From Gliomastix tumulicola (lineage: Eukaryota; Ascomycota; Sordariomycetes; Hypocreales; Bionectriaceae), in the NCBI GenBank assembly GCA_001599755.1, contig BCHX01000003.1, forward strand, positions 4,267,410 to 4,331,409: DNA of 64,000 nucleotides, read 5' to 3'. Positions 20,556-32,477 of the stretch are shown here, piece after piece. Below the pieces are notes generated by a model. The model was not told where the DNA came from, made no database searches, and saw only the letters and a list, made by a program, of their open reading frames with translations. The translations under genes and the position numbers were made by a program. How positions within the stretch are numbered: position 1 is the first letter of the stretch; the number at the start of each line of letters is the position of its first letter.

Positions 20556-22635
20556 CTAAGCGCTGCCAGAGCCGTTGCGGCGGCCCCCCTTGCTCGCGGA
20601 CGCATCAGCAGCAACAGCCTCGAACGAGTACAGCGGCGGGCAGACAGCGCCCCTGTCCCAGAAGACGCCGCCGAGCATCCACCGCTTGACGAAGAAGGGC
20701 AGCACGGTGAAGCACTGGTAGCGCATGAAGCGGCGGACGGGCACGGCAAAGACCCAGTCGAGCTCCTCGAGGGTGCGCTGCATGGTCTCGGGCACCCAGA
20801 GGAAGATCATGACGAAGGCGACGACGTTGAGGCCCGCGTACATACCGAAGGCCCCGACGGCGGCGGCGCGCTCGAGCAGGAAGGGGAAGGTCATGGAGAG
20901 GACGGCGGCCCAGCCGAGGCAGGTGGCGACGGCGAAGGACATGCCGGCCTCGCGGTGGGAGAGCGGGAAGACCTCGGCCGAGTAGGTGAAGGGGACGGGG
21001 CCCTCGCCGGGGGAGTAGAAGGCGCCGAAGAGGAAGACGAAGAGGCAGACGAGGCCCGTGCGGAGGGATTTGGTCGCCGGGGCGTCGTCGATGAGGGTGC
21101 AGAGACCGGCCGCGAGGAGCGTCCAGAACATCTGGGGGAAGGTGAAGAGCAGCAGAGAACGACGTCCGAAGGTGTCGATGGTCCAGAACGCGGGGAAGGC
21201 GAAGAGCCAGTTGACCATGCCGAAGCCGAAGGAGCCGACCATGGCGATGAAGTCGGACATGCCGGCGTCGGAGAAGATGGTCGTCGAGTAGAAGGCGATG
21301 ATGTTGATGCCGCACATCTGCTGCGCGATCATGACCGTGAACGCGGCGAGAGTGGCACGGCGCACGCGGGGGATGATGAAGAGCTGCTGGAAGCGCTTGG
21401 CGTAGGTGGTCTGGCCGACGAGCTGGTGCTCGATCTCGAGCTGCGAGCTGATGTAGAAGATGTCGCGCGCGACCTGGATCTTGTCGTGGCGGAGCCGGAG
21501 CATGGCGTCCCAGGCCTCCACGTAGCGGCCCTTCTTCATGTACCAACGGGGGGACTCCGGGCACAAGTAGATGAGGAGGACCAGGGGCACGGCGGGCAGG
21601 AAGGGAGCGCCGAGCATGAGGCGCCAGTTATGCTTGGCGTTGTAGACGGCGAGGTTGAAGGCCGTTCCCAGCATGATACCGAAGGCCGTCCACATCTCTG
21701 CGATTTGTCAGTCATGGATTCAAGTCATCTTCTTACGGACCGGGTGGGACTTACGCCATGACATGACGAGGGCACCACGGATGGAGGCAGGCGAGTTCTC
21801 AGCGGCGTAGATGGGCACGGTCGAGGCCTTGACGCCCATGCCGATACCCATCAGAAGACGGCATGCGAGCTGCTGAACCCAGGTCTCACTGAAGGCAGAG
21901 CCGATGACAGGCCAGATGCAGAAGTGGGCAGAGAAGAAAATGACACCGCGGCGACCAAACCAGTTGTTGATGGGGTCAGAGAGCCAGCAACCGATGAGAC
22001 TAACGGTGATGTTAGCTGACCAGCAGATCCAACCAGACACAGACACATCAGAGGATCACTTCACTTACGCAGAACCAATGTAAGGGCCAGCGTTCACGAG
22101 ACCAACCAGAAGACGGCTACGAACCGACTCATCGCCGATGCCATAGTACTCAGGGAACCACAGGTTCGCACCATTGGTCCCCGTCTGGTCCCAGCCCTGC
22201 ACGGCCGCGCCGATGGAGCACGTCGCGATGGTCAGGAACAGCCGCGGCGGCATGCGCCACTTGTGGTCGATCTCGTTCTGCAGGATGGTCAGCTCGTTGT
22301 CGTCGAGCTTCTCGGCGCCGTCGATGTCGGCCGCGCCCGCGGGGTTCTGCGCGACGAGGGCGCCCTTGCGCAGGACGGCGATGTGCTCGGTCAGGCCGCG
22401 GTGCTCGGCGAAGGCCTCGACGTCGCGCATCAGCTGGTCGCGCGGGATGCCCTCGAGCGGGTTGCGGATCTTGGCCTCGAGGTTGCGCGAGAGGTCCGCG
22501 GCGGCCTCGGGCGTGAGGCCCTGTTCGATCTGCTCGCCCTGGATCTGCTTGGTGTCTGCCTCACTGAGGGATGTGAGTGTCAGTAACTACCGTGTCTTGA
22601 GGACGGGGAGGTGGTGTGACTGACATGCTGCTCAT
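20556..22635 (-). CDS. MFS sugar transporter
   Basis: Four exons join in phase: 22635-22625, 22563-22069, 21999-21755 and 21697-20556, totalling 630 residues. The N-terminal ~130 residues are soluble and charged. The first membrane helix holds GAAVQGWDQTGTNGANLWFP, typical of fungal sugar porters (PF00083). Family signatures follow: WLSDPINNWFGRRG, the A-B loop RXGRR type; ACRLLMGIGMGVKASTVPIY; YLCPESPRWYMKKGR (PESPRW); the FGRRS loop; and SAEVFPLSHREAGM with FLWVPETMQ. It is a proton-coupled or facilitative plasma-membrane transporter. The sugar cannot be told. The first exon is only 11 bp (MSSI, GTCAGT donor) and is the least certain part. The C-terminal tail is Ala/Ser/Gly-rich. Confidence 0.9.
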
Positions 22636-23067
22636 GATGGGCAGAGTGTGTTTTGGTGTAGGTACGTAGGAAGGAAGGGCGGGCTTGATCCCTGGATATT
22701 TGCTTAACTGACAGACCCAGCTCGCTCAGACTGGTGACTGTGTGTTCCGAAGTAAGGAAAGAAGGGCGGATGAGGAGAAGAGAGACAGAGCGAGAACAAC
22801 AGCGTGAGTGAGGGGGGGGGAACGATGGGTATTTGTATCTTCGAGCTTCACCCTCTCCTCGCCCGTCCGTCTCCCTCTCCCCAGCTTTCCCCCAGCCCAT
22901 CCTTCCCCTCAGCCCCAGCTCAGCGCCGTTGGGCCATGCGACCTTGCCTCCTCTCCACATGTCCCATTGCCGGGGCCAAGGGCGAACCTACTTGCTGGTA
23001 TCGTCGCATGCATACAAGGATGGGAAAAGGGGTGGGGGGCGTGGGGTGGGCACACGATAGACGTCTG

Positions 23068-23110
23068 CGTGCGGCGAATGGTGGATTTGCGTGCGGCGAA
23101 TGGTGGATTT
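23068..23110. repeat. 21-bp tandem duplication
   Basis: The segment CGTGCGGCGAATGGTGGATT plus a T occurs twice back to back without mismatch. It lies within non-coding DNA upstream of the sugar transporter. Confidence 0.8.
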
Positions 23111-26100
23111 ACGTCGCTCTCTGGCGTGACGGGCTAACACTAGACATGATCCCTCTCACGATCCGCATCCGTCCTACTCGAAGGGTCATGACTAAGGCAT
23201 ACTTGTACTGCACGGCTTTGCCTCGCTGTCTTGCCACAGAAGACGTCCAGTATTGAGGTGTGGTCGAGACACGAGATGATCTGTATCCAGACGGGCGTTT
23301 ATGGGGTAAGGATGTGTACTGTATGGGGTGAAACGCCCTCCCATGGCGAGATACGCGACAAGACGTCTGGGTCTCAAGCCGCGGCTCTCACCGAGACTAG
23401 ACGACAGCCAAGAACGCCATGGCCAGGCAGCAGAAGATCCAAACCTGCTACTGCATTATCAGTGATCCGACCATTGGCGCTACGGGAGTCTGCTTTTGGT
23501 CTTTGGGGCGACTGCGAGTCAGTGACTACGGAAAGGCAAGTAAGTACGGAAGCGTACGTGCAGCCCCCAATGTCTCACTTCGCCTCTTTCTCTCCGAGCC
23601 GAGGCGACATCCCGATCACCTGGGAAGGAGAAACTACGGCAGAACACCTCGACGATCTCCCTCCCAAGACACGACGTCCCTTTCACAAATCAAGCCAAGC
23701 CCACGTATCCGGCGGCAATGCCAACCGCCAATACTGGGTAGCCAACAACACTATAATACTCCAGTATTACTCCGTCCCGGCTAACGCGGGACTAGCGTGT
23801 GCTTCCTCGGCTGGGGGACGGGAATCGTGAGAGGAACAAGGGCCTCACTCCACAGGTCTCACTTCTCGTGCCTTTCTGCCCTTCTCCCCCCGTTCGCGGA
23901 CCCGGGCACAATGAAGCTTGTGGTCCGCCTGCGAAAGGTCTTGGTGCTCCCCGCACGCGGCCGGTGGCGTTGCTGGGAATTCTGTTGCCTGCATGGCATG
24001 GATGGAGAAGCCATCTCATGTGCTAGCGATCGTGGGGGGTCGGCCAAGGTCTGTGCTGTCTGTCGGCTTGTTTCCTCGAAGTTTTCTCTTCTCCCGCTTG
24101 GCGTTTAGCTTGGGGGTCTAGAAGGTACAGTGGTGTGTATATTCTAATCAATAGTCTGAGCGAAGACTGGTCGATGGTGGTTCTGATCGCTGTGCTTCAG
24201 AGAGTGTAGTGAGGTCCTCGATCAAGAGCCGTGGTAGCAAACAGTCAGAATGCGAGTAACCAACAAGCTGGAAGCCTCGGGAGGTGTGCGGGCGTGGCAT
24301 GGAACGGATCCTCGAGGGGAGGATCTCGCCTCTCATTCGCTCCCCCTCGTCTTCGGAGATAAAGTTGATTTTAAGGTTGACTTCCCCGGGAGAAGGATGG
24401 GGGGAAAAGGAGCAGGGTAAAGAATCAAGGACTTCCTGGGTAAACATTCTTGGAAAACGAAGTGGTGTAATCCTGTTAAGGGGACGGTACCTACTGCTAG
24501 AGCATCCATCTGAATGGGGTCCGGCATCTTTGGCTGTGTCTTGGAGCGCCACTTGGGACAAGATCGCATGCGGCGTCTAATTTCAGAAGGGGACAGTCTG
24601 GGAGAAAATCTCCTCTTGAGTCTGCTCTACTTACGTGATGGCCGTGTCGCCGCGACTCAAAGCTGGCAATTGAAATTGGGGGAGTGGCCTAGCAAGACTA
24701 AATCCCGGACTCTCTGCATCCTCCCTGTATTGGAGGGATTGGAGGAGTGAAGCGATGGCGTATGGAGAGAAGAGGGCATTCTATTTCTTGCGCCTGTAGG
24801 CTCTGTCAGCAGCGTTGGTACGCTAATTTGTACTGTGCAGGGGCGGGTTCGTACTGTATTTTCGCTGTGGCTACCCCTCGGTAGTGCACCACTTGTTCTT
24901 CGGTACCGCCAGTGCCACAGACTACTGACCAACACGGACTCACGATCCTTGGCATTGCCTCTCTGACGGTCTCTCCTGGAGGTCAGTGGTTCCAGTGTCT
25001 CGTGCTCGCATGCCCCGTGACTCTCGGTCCTGGTCTGCATTCAGAATTACAGCGCACAGGCGATGCTTACAGCCCAGCCCCCAACGGCGGAGATCGACAA
25101 ACGACTCTCGAGAAGCTCCCACCTCGCGACCTTTCGCATAAGAAATCCCATTGCAATGGAAGCTCCCATATCGACCTCTCCTCCTTCCCAGCAAGGATTC
25201 CCTGAGCCCTGGTTAACTGCTGCAGGTCGACGTCACACAACGGGGCAGTCGCCAGTCTGCCGAGGCCTGTGGCTTGCGGGAATCGAGCCCCCCGCCAAGA
25301 TGCCCCCCCATGGCAGCCAGCAGAGACACTTGCTTGCAACTGGAATGGTCGGAGTTAACAAGACGTAGAACACGCGACCAGCATCCCATGTCTCATGTAC
25401 ATGTTAATTCTTGACTTTCAGCTTCCCTCCGGTTGCGGCGAGGGCTGTTCGGTTGGTCCCGACCCCAAATGGTCTGCTTCTAGCTTTGGGGGGGAAAAAA
25501 GCCACCGCCGACGATGGTCGAGAACGGGCTTCGACGTGAACTATCTATCAGCTTGCCCCCGTGGGGGTGATTGAAGGTTTCTGCAATAGCCTTAGGTTTC
25601 AGTTTTAGTAGATGCCGCCGGATTGACTGTATCTGGTCAGTTGTGGCTTTACCTCTCCTAACGCCACGTCCGGTGAGCTTGATGGGGGAGGGATGTCTGC
25701 CACTCACCGACATGACAAGTTTAAAAAAGAAACAAATTCGAGGCTTCAGAAAGTGGTTAGAGCTAGTACCTACTGAGTAGGCAGCAGGATTCTGCCCCAA
25801 GCCGAGTCTCAATCTATTGAACCATAGCACAGGCCCAAGCTCAGCTAGTCGTCCTCCTCGCCGTGGGGGAAGAAAAATCTCGCGATATCTCGGTGCCTGG
25901 AACCGAGTTTGCCCTCGCCCAGCTCCTGTGGCGGCGTCTCCCCGACCCACGTTCTCCAAGTTCCCGTCTTCCTGGAAAGCTCTCCTCCAATGACCGGGGG
26001 GCAGCCGCAGGTCCGGCTTGACACTGCAAGGCCGTCCCCTGGCGAGACAAATTAGCGGCCAGGCAGCTGTCAATATTCCTTGGAAGGCAGGGAGAGACGG

Positions 26101-26684
26101 GGGTGTTTTGGGGGGGCCCAGGTGGAGTGCGTGCCCAACAGACGGACAATCTGAGGAGAAATCATCTGCTGGAACACGGTCAGGTGTCGGTTCTCGCCGT
26201 ACCTATCTCGCGATGGGGAGCTCTCCTCGTGGATGAGTTGGGGCTGCCGTCCGCTGTACCTTGATGTCTTGTAACCTGTCATTCTCCACGAGGGAGGCGT
26301 TAGGAGAAGATATGCCCCGATTGGAGGCCAAGGTTCACTGTGGCATATGCCAATCTGACCGAGGTCGGATCTAGCAGAGACGATACGTACGTACACTCAC
26401 TCATGTGTTCTTTCGGGAAACTGGCGGCGACGGGACAGTCAAAGATGAATGACGAGAAGGCGCTCCGTGATAATGCATGCTATTGATATCTCTTGTTTCG
26501 TTGAGCTCGCCATTTCAAAGTACTCTAACATAGTCTGAACTCTCATAGAAACCCGCAAACCATGAGTGAGTGAGTGATTCACCCCCACCCTGGAAGCAAT
26601 AACTAAAGATTTGACCTCCATGCAGCACACAACTTCGCAACGCAGCTAGAGACACCCACACTGCAGAAGAACCAAGTGTCCCTC

Positions 26685-26688
<4 letters not shown>

Positions 26689-26718
<30 letters not shown>
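26689..26718. repeat. (CAA)n microsatellite
   Basis: About ten CAA units lie just downstream of the stop codon of the minus-strand gene ending at 26820. Simple repeat with no inferred function. Confidence 0.9.
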
Positions 26719-26819
26719 GGCATACCACAAACTCTCAAACTAGAATCAGTCCCTTTCCCTCCAAAAAATCATGCCGTGACAACCGACACAAGAAAACAAC
26801 ACATAAAAAGAGGGCAGTC

Positions 26820-28415
26820 TCAGTTCTTGCAGAACCAGAGACAGACAACGGGCTTCTCATCCGCGTTCCCCGTACGCGTCTTGTCCCAGCCCAGGTCCTT
26901 GATCGTCTTCTTCATCATGTCCTTGTCCCCGCCGCAGAACTGAATCCCCTTGTACCACTTGCCATTCCCGCCGGGGACGATCTCGACGCACTTGTTCTTC
27001 TTGGGCGCCGGGTTGTCGCAGCCGAAGCCCGCGAGCAGCTCCGAGCACAGCGTGTTGCAGGGGATGTGCGTCGCCTTGAAGGACACGACGGCGTTGGCGG
27101 GCAGCTGCCAGGGCGGGGTCTCGGAGTAGAAGACGTGGGCCTTGGTCGTCTCGGAGGGGAAGAAGAAGTTGTAGCCGGGCTCGCAGCCGACGCCGCCCGA
27201 CGAGTTGGTCATCTGCGCGGCGGGCATCTGGGGGTCGACCGACGGGTAGGGCTGCGGCGCGCGGGCGAGCGGGACGCCGGCGCCGTTGGGCTGGAGGACG
27301 TACGAGTAGCCCGCGGGCGCGGCCGAGGTGACGGTGGGCGTGGTCGTCGTGACTGGATATGTATAAGCCATGTTGAGCCAGGGGGAGGAGAAGGAGGAGG
27401 TGTAGTAGCTGTAGCCGGGATACAGCTCGGGGATCATGGCGGCAGTCGTACCAAAGGTGTATCCGGGGCCGCCGATGTGAGGGATGTAAGCCTGGCCTGG
27501 GCCCGGGGCACTGGCACCCGCGGGGCTGAAGGGAGGTCGGTTGCCGGCGCCGAGGGCATCGCGGCCGGTGAGAGGGTTCCAGCCGCCGGACATGGTGAGG
27601 GCGATGTTTCCGATGAGGGATCCGAGGACGGCGTGTACGGCCGAGAGGAAGCTGACTAGGAGAGCGGCAACGAAGTGTGTCGTGTCAGTGCAGAGGCCGC
27701 CAAGTATGGACCCAACGTCCGAGCGAGTGGTCGTAAGAGGCGACCCAGTCACCCGCGGGAGGTCGGTAAGGGGAAGGGTCCCAGAGGCCGCCGTGGAGGT
27801 ACGCGGGATGGACGGGCTGCTGTTCCTGTCTCTGCTGGCGAGGGACAAGGACCGGAGGAGGTGGTAGTGACGGGTTGCGGTAGTAGTACGGAGGGTACTG
27901 CTGCGAGTGCTGCTGCGAGTGCTGCTGCTGGAAGTAGAGCGACGAGTCTTCTCTGCCGAATGTTTCGTCTGCGTCGGCTTCGAACGAGGACGATGCTATA
28001 ACAAGACCAACACAGTCAGCTGGGGATCCGGATGACCATGTATATATATAGGGACATGCAGCAATTAGTGAATGGGTGATGGATGTGACTGACCGGTCGA
28101 TGAGCGCCCGTCTGCCTCTGCATCAGAGGGCTCCTCCTCACCGTATCCCTCGCTTGCCTCCTCCTCCTCGTCAGACTCGCCCTCCGTGTCCGACTCGAGC
28201 TCGATGTCGAGGTGCGCCCAGAAGATCTCCGTGCTCCAGAGCGCGGTGCCGTGGCGGTCGTAGAAGGCGGCGACAATCAGCCAGGCCCAGAAGGGGCTGT
28301 CCGACTGCGAGTCGTATGCGAGGTGCTGCGTGATGACGAGCTTCGTGGCTGGGTCGGGGAGGAAGTCTTGGTCGACCTCGATGGTTCTGGTGATGGTTAG
28401 AGGGTTCAGAGACAT
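26820..28415 (-). CDS. Multi-exon fungal protein of unknown function with acidic, Gln/Pro-rich and C-terminal globular regions
   Basis: Exon 1 (28415-28094) begins MSLNPLTITRTIEVDQDFLP, contains FWAWLIVAAFYDRHGTALWS and ends in an Asp/Glu-rich run. A GTCAGT donor and GTTATAG acceptor join it in phase to exon 2 (27995 to about 27753), rich in Gln, Tyr and Pro (YFQQQHSQQHSQQYPPYYY). Exon 3 (about 27655-26820) has a hydrophobic stretch (VSFLSAVHAVLGSLIGNIAL), a Pro/Tyr/Thr linker and a conserved-looking end: ATHIPCNTLCSELLAGFGC, CVEIVPGGNGKWYKGIQF, GGDKDMMKKTIKDLGWDK and VVCLWFCKN. The exon 2/3 boundary is a guess (GTGACT donor, CTCCTAG acceptor). As drawn the protein is 466 residues. I do not know its function; the C-terminal module looks like a small fungal family domain. 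Confidence 0.6.
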
Positions 28416-29283
28416 GAACGCGTTTCGTTTTGGTCAAAGAATCAGAGAAACCATGACGCAGGGACGCCGAATGGAAGGTGACGGGGGAGAGTGAAGAAGA
28501 CAGATACCTGGTGGGAGCAGGAGAGAGCAGTGATTCTGTGCCGGAGGCTCCATGTTGGACAGATGAGTCGTCCATCACTCTTTAAGAGCCGCAATCGAGG
28601 GTGTGATTCAGTGACGAGTGCAGACTACGCGCGTGTCTCGTGATGTTGACGCCCGGAGGACTGGCTGTTGTAAGTGAGTCACGGGCAGGAGAGTTTGGAG
28701 ATATGGGACGGTTGGGACGACGACATCCAACCAAGAGAGATGATTAAATCACCAGGAGGGCTTGGCACCGCAGCGTCGCCGGCGGAAGAGTTTGCGAACA
28801 TCAGATGTGCAGTCATGAGGCCGCGGTGCGTGATTCAGGACTGTGCCGATGAGTGCGTGGTAGCCCGACAGATGCGGGAGCCAGAGAATTGCAGAAATGA
28901 GGGGAAGGAGCCAGTCATCTCAGACGACCTTCCACTCTGCAATTCGTCTGAAGTGCTGGCCAGAATGGTGTCTTGGTGCGTAAAGAAGAAGTGTCGGTGT
29001 ACGCTCGGGCGCGGAGGCAGCTGCTGAACTGGGCAAACTTCGGGCGCACGCCACTTGGGCGCCAAACACGTCATAATTGTGCTTCTCTGTTTCTTTCTAA
29101 AGCATAAGGTACCGGCCCGTAGTAATCACTGCAGTGTCCTGTAGAATAAGTCCATTCCGAAATCAGTCGCTCCCATAGATAGCCCGTCAAGTACCAACGC
29201 CTGATAACCAGTTGCCTGCCCCTGTAACAAGTAGAAGTTCGATCCAAACATTCGTAACGCAACCTCGTACGCGGCTCGCTCGC
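28416..29283. other. Intergenic
   Basis: About 870 bp between two minus-strand genes; promoter of the upstream-oriented gene lies at its left end. No further feature seen. Confidence 0.5.
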
Positions 29284-30151
29284 TCAGTCATCATCGCTGT
29301 TATCCGCCACAACCCGCACGCCGCCCGTCATCTTGCCCGGATCGACATTGATGACCGCCGGAGCCGCATGCGGCGCCAGTCCCGCGGACGACTCCTTCCT
29401 CAGCTGCTGCTGCTTCCGACCGACGTCCGTGACGAGCCCCTTGAAGTAGACCTCGGCCTGGACGGTGGCGCTGTACGACGCGGGCACCCAGTTCCAGTGG
29501 TTGCGGCGCTCGACGTCGGCGCCCGCGGCCATCAGCGTCCGCAGCACCTTCAGGTTCCCGTTGCTGCTGGCAAAGTGCAGCGCCGTGTTGCCCTCGAGGT
29601 CCGCGCGCCGGACGGCCTCGAGCGCGGCGCCGCCGCCGGCAGCGGCCCCCGGCACGTTGGAGAGCAGCAGCTGCAGCACGGCGTCGTGCCCGCCCGCGGC
29701 GGCCTCCATGATGGCGTCCCTGCCGCGCGCGTCCCTCCGCAGCAGACACGTCCGGTCGTGCTCGACGAGGATCTCGGCGGTGCTGCGCTGGCCCGCGCGC
29801 GCGGCGAGCATCAGCGCCGTCTGGTGCAGCTCGTTGAGCGCCGGGCAGGGGTCCTCGTGGCCCAGGGCGAGGAGGACGCGGCAGATGTCGTCGTGGCCGA
29901 GCGACGCGGCGACGTGCAGGTTCGAGTTGGAGAGGCCCTCGACGGACGGGTCCGGGTTGTGGAGGAGCTTCGGGTGGGATTTGAGGATGCGCTTGACGAG
30001 GAGGGCGTCGCCGATGCGGACTGCACGTCGGAGGCGGATGGACGGTTCGATCCTGGAGGGAAAGAAACCTGGTCAGCTACTACTAGGAAAGGGGGGGAGC
30101 GAGGCCTGGCAAGGATTGATTTGACGTACATGATGGCGGCTGGTATGTCAT
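29284..30151 (-). CDS. Ankyrin-repeat protein
   Basis: Exon 2 (30068-29284) encodes a run of ankyrin repeats. It starts RIEPSIRLRRAVRIGDALLV and continues NSNLHVAASLGHDDICRVLL, HQTALMLAARAGQRSTAEIL, DAIMEAAAGGHDAVLQLLL and NTALHFASSNGNLKVLRTLM, then a C-terminal helix (QAEVYFKGLVTDVGRKQQQL) and an acidic end. At least five repeats are present. A small first exon (30151-30130, MTYQPPS, GTACGT donor) joins in phase through the acceptor at 30069, giving 268 residues. The nearer CTCCAG acceptor does not keep frame. Such small ankyrin proteins are common in Sordariomycetes and act as protein-binding scaffolds; no partner can be inferred here. GC-rich coding makes long antisense frames in this stretch. 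Confidence 0.82.
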
Positions 30152-30577
30152 TGTGGGATGGCCCGATGCACTACGAAGCGCGAGAAGAGAAAAGAAGGCC
30201 TGCCTGCAGGCGAGCGGTTGACGGTGTCGAGACGAGAAGAGATGGAGTTGGAGTTGGAGATTGGGAATGGAGGAAGCAGTGGCTGGCTGGGGATGACGAC
30301 TTTCAGTTTTCACGGTGGAGTCTCCCCACGATCAATTAATACCCGAAGTATTAACTACTAAGTATGGACTCGGCGCGTTGTCTGAACGCCGCCCCGAGCC
30401 AAAAGCGAGAGATAGAATTGCTTAAAAATAGTAGAAACAGAGTGGTAAAAATTTAGCAACGTTAATGAACGTTCATCTCTCATTTCTTTAACGCTATTTC
30501 CACCTAAGCAATACCCAATAGACCTGACAAAATCAAACACGACATCATCAATGCGCCCTCCCCCCCCCAAGTTCCCT
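30152..30577. other. Intergenic
   Basis: A 426-bp gap, locally AT-rich around 30320-30480; the ankyrin gene promoter lies here. Nothing else is seen. Confidence 0.5.
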
Positions 30578-31252
30578 TTAATTAGAGACCGTGTTCGGCG
30601 GAAGCTGCGGATGGTGCGGATACTCTATTTGCAAACCCATCTTCTGCAGTGCCTGCAGGTACTTGACGAAGTCGCTCGCGGGCTCGTCGTCCTCAGTCTC
30701 TTCGTGCTTCTTCGGAGCCGGGGGCGGCTGCTTCGGCGATCCGTTTGGCCAATCGTCCCAGTAGCCGGGGATTATCCTGTGCGCGGGCGTCTGGGGCGGT
30801 GCGTGCGGCGCGAGCAGCAGTGCGGGCTTTGCGGGCAGTGTGGGAGAGGACTGCACGGCAACGAGGCTCGAGGACAGAGAGCGGGGGACGTCGTCCTCCA
30901 GCTTGGGCTTCTTCGAAGCCGGGCCCGCCTTCGACGGGGATGCCAGCGGGTGCTTAACCCCTTGCTTGAGGGGGGAGATCTTGGCCGCAGTATTCTTGGG
31001 CGGTGGTGCCGACGGCGATCCCCCTGGGTGCGTAACCCCTTGCTTAAGGGAGAGGGGGATCATCTTGGTCACGGTGTTCTTGGGCCGTGCCGGCGGCGTA
31101 GGTGTCGGCGGCGTCGGCGGAGCGGAGGAGTAGGCCGATGTGGGTGATGATAGTACTGCGGTGTTGATGGCGGCGGGTGCCTTCTCTGGGGCCACCTCCG
31201 AGTCCAACTCCACGGCAGAGCCTGGCTTCGGGGGGAAGGTTGAGAGCCCCAT
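30578..31252 (-). CDS. Proline-rich low-complexity protein with an internal duplication
   Basis: The 224-residue single-exon frame starts MGLSTFPPKPGSAVELD (31252). It is dominated by Pro, Ser, Ala and Lys and is likely disordered. Two similar units sit side by side: KNTVTKMIPLSLKQGVTHP and KNTAAKISPLKQGVKHP, each followed by a SPS motif. A basic run resembling a nuclear signal (SKKPKLED) follows, then AHRIIPGYWDDWPNGSPK and a C-terminal helix (SDFVKYLQALQKMGLQIEY) that is the only part likely to fold. The upstream in-frame ATG at 31318 adds His/Tyr-rich sequence and is not preferred. Function unknown; a nuclear role is only suggested by the basic motif. Confidence 0.55.
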   Translation of the reverse strand: MGLSTFPPKPGSAVELDSEVAPEKAPAAINTAVLSSPTSAYSSAPPTPPTPTPPARPKNTVTKMIPLSLKQGVTHPGGSPSAPPPKNTAAKISPLKQGVKHPLASPSKAGPASKKPKLEDDVPRSLSSSLVAVQSSPTLPAKPALLLAPHAPPQTPAHRIIPGYWDDWPNGSPKQPPPAPKKHEETEDDEPASDFVKYLQALQKMGLQIEYPHHPQLPPNTVSN

Positions 31253-32477
31253 TGTCGTTTTGCTGCAAGGCCTGCTTGGGGTAACCAGATGGTGATGATA
31301 ATGAGTGTATGTGTGCAAGAGAAAGGCTGGTGCTGCTGATGAATGTGTGCGTGCGTGGGAGAGAAGGGTGAAAACCGAACAGGCGCAGACGGCGGGACAA
31401 CAAGGTCATTTTATACTCAGCCAAGATGGTTGGCAGGTAGGCACGTCAGTTGAGCATTTCATTGAGCCGGCATAGTTTACATAACCACCAGCCCCCAGGG
31501 TTTCCTTCCCGTCATAACGTTGGGTCGCTACTTCCTGAGTTCATCAGTTGGATGGCTCCCAAGGCAGTAGAAACGCCACTGATCTAATCTTTTGAGTTGG
31601 CAAGAGGCCTCCGGATAATATAGTTTCCCTAGACCCCCCCCCCCCCCCCCCCCCCTTTTTGACTCCTGTCACGAGATCGCATTGCCGGTTCCCGAGATCT
31701 TTCAGAGTAGTTGGATGACTCCTGGGAACACTCTACGTATTTATTGCCTATTTAGTTCCTCCCCCAACTGCTCATCAAAAGCATCTTTGAACTCTGATAT
31801 ATGTACTCCCTGCGTGCGACGATTCGGCACATCTCGCGCACGCGCTCGGCACGTCTAGCCGGGGGCCACCTCAACTGCTGGAGCAGGGTAGTGCATGAGC
31901 TTTTGTCTTTGGTTGAATGTGATAAATCTTGGGGAAGGGAGAAAATAGACATCTGATGCTTAGAAAGCAATGTGAGTTTCTGCCCCGTCGGAGGATTTGG
32001 TCCTCGTGATCTAGGGTGTGGGTGGGCAAGTTCCCGCCCTCGGAACCTTGGAAGATTCAAGAGGCGGCCAGAATAAGTGCAACACCAAGGTGATGAGGTG
32101 ACTCAGAAACTGAGTCATCTTTGACTCGCTTCTACGGGAAAAGTGATCTGATATCTAACCTGCCACCCGGGGCTGGGGGTTCTTCAAGAGCTGTTGCTAC
32201 AAGATACTCAGAAGGAACCTAATGTCCGATCGATTCTCTGCAGATCCCCCGCGGGGAGGTCCATATTATTGGAAAGAAAACATGTGAAAACGAGACGGTT
32301 TCAGCGGTACTGCCTTACGTGGAAGTGCTGCTGTTGTAGCCACCATGGTCAAACGGCACAACACCAAGCCTTTACACCAAATGAGGTGGTTGGATAGGCA
32401 AAAGACATCAAGTGACTCGTGATTTATTGTTCATGGGTAATATGAAGTCGACTGTAATCTCGGCTCGAACCTCGAGG
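31253..32477. other. Intergenic with C-homopolymer
   Basis: About 1.2 kb with no supported gene. A run of about 21 C residues (near 31636-31656) may be a length-uncertain tract. Confidence 0.5.

Larger units (their letters stand above)
22636..26819. other. 4.2-kb gene-free block
   Basis: No frame in this stretch has convincing protein composition or splice structure. It holds a perfect 21-bp tandem duplication (CGTGCGGCGAATGGTGGATT T, around 23068-23110), a 7-bp-arm palindrome TAATACTCCAGTATTA near 23755, and a (CAA)n microsatellite at about 26689-26718. The left end is the sugar transporter promoter. A non-coding transcript cannot be excluded. Confidence 0.5.

Noticed and set aside
20493..21761. 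Long plus-strand ORF rich in Glu/Gly/Ala
   Set aside because: It is the antisense shadow of the sugar transporter exon 4; composition is biased and no domain is visible. Similar antisense shadows at 7780-8592, 26676-27659, 29212-30339 and 41912-43147 were also left out.
23231..23830. 199-aa plus-strand ORF in the gene-free block
   Set aside because: No protein-like hydrophobic pattern, no domain and no plausible splice partners; treated as chance.
25270..25300. tRNA T-arm-like GGCTCGATTCCCGC on the minus strand
   Set aside because: The loop would be nine bases and no acceptor, D or anticodon arm can be folded around it.
25480..26073. 197-aa minus-strand ORF
   Set aside because: Pro/Arg-rich with no fold-like pattern and no neighbouring exon in phase.
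31636..31656. Run of about 21 C
   Set aside because: A homopolymer prone to sequencing and assembly error; no functional claim is justified.
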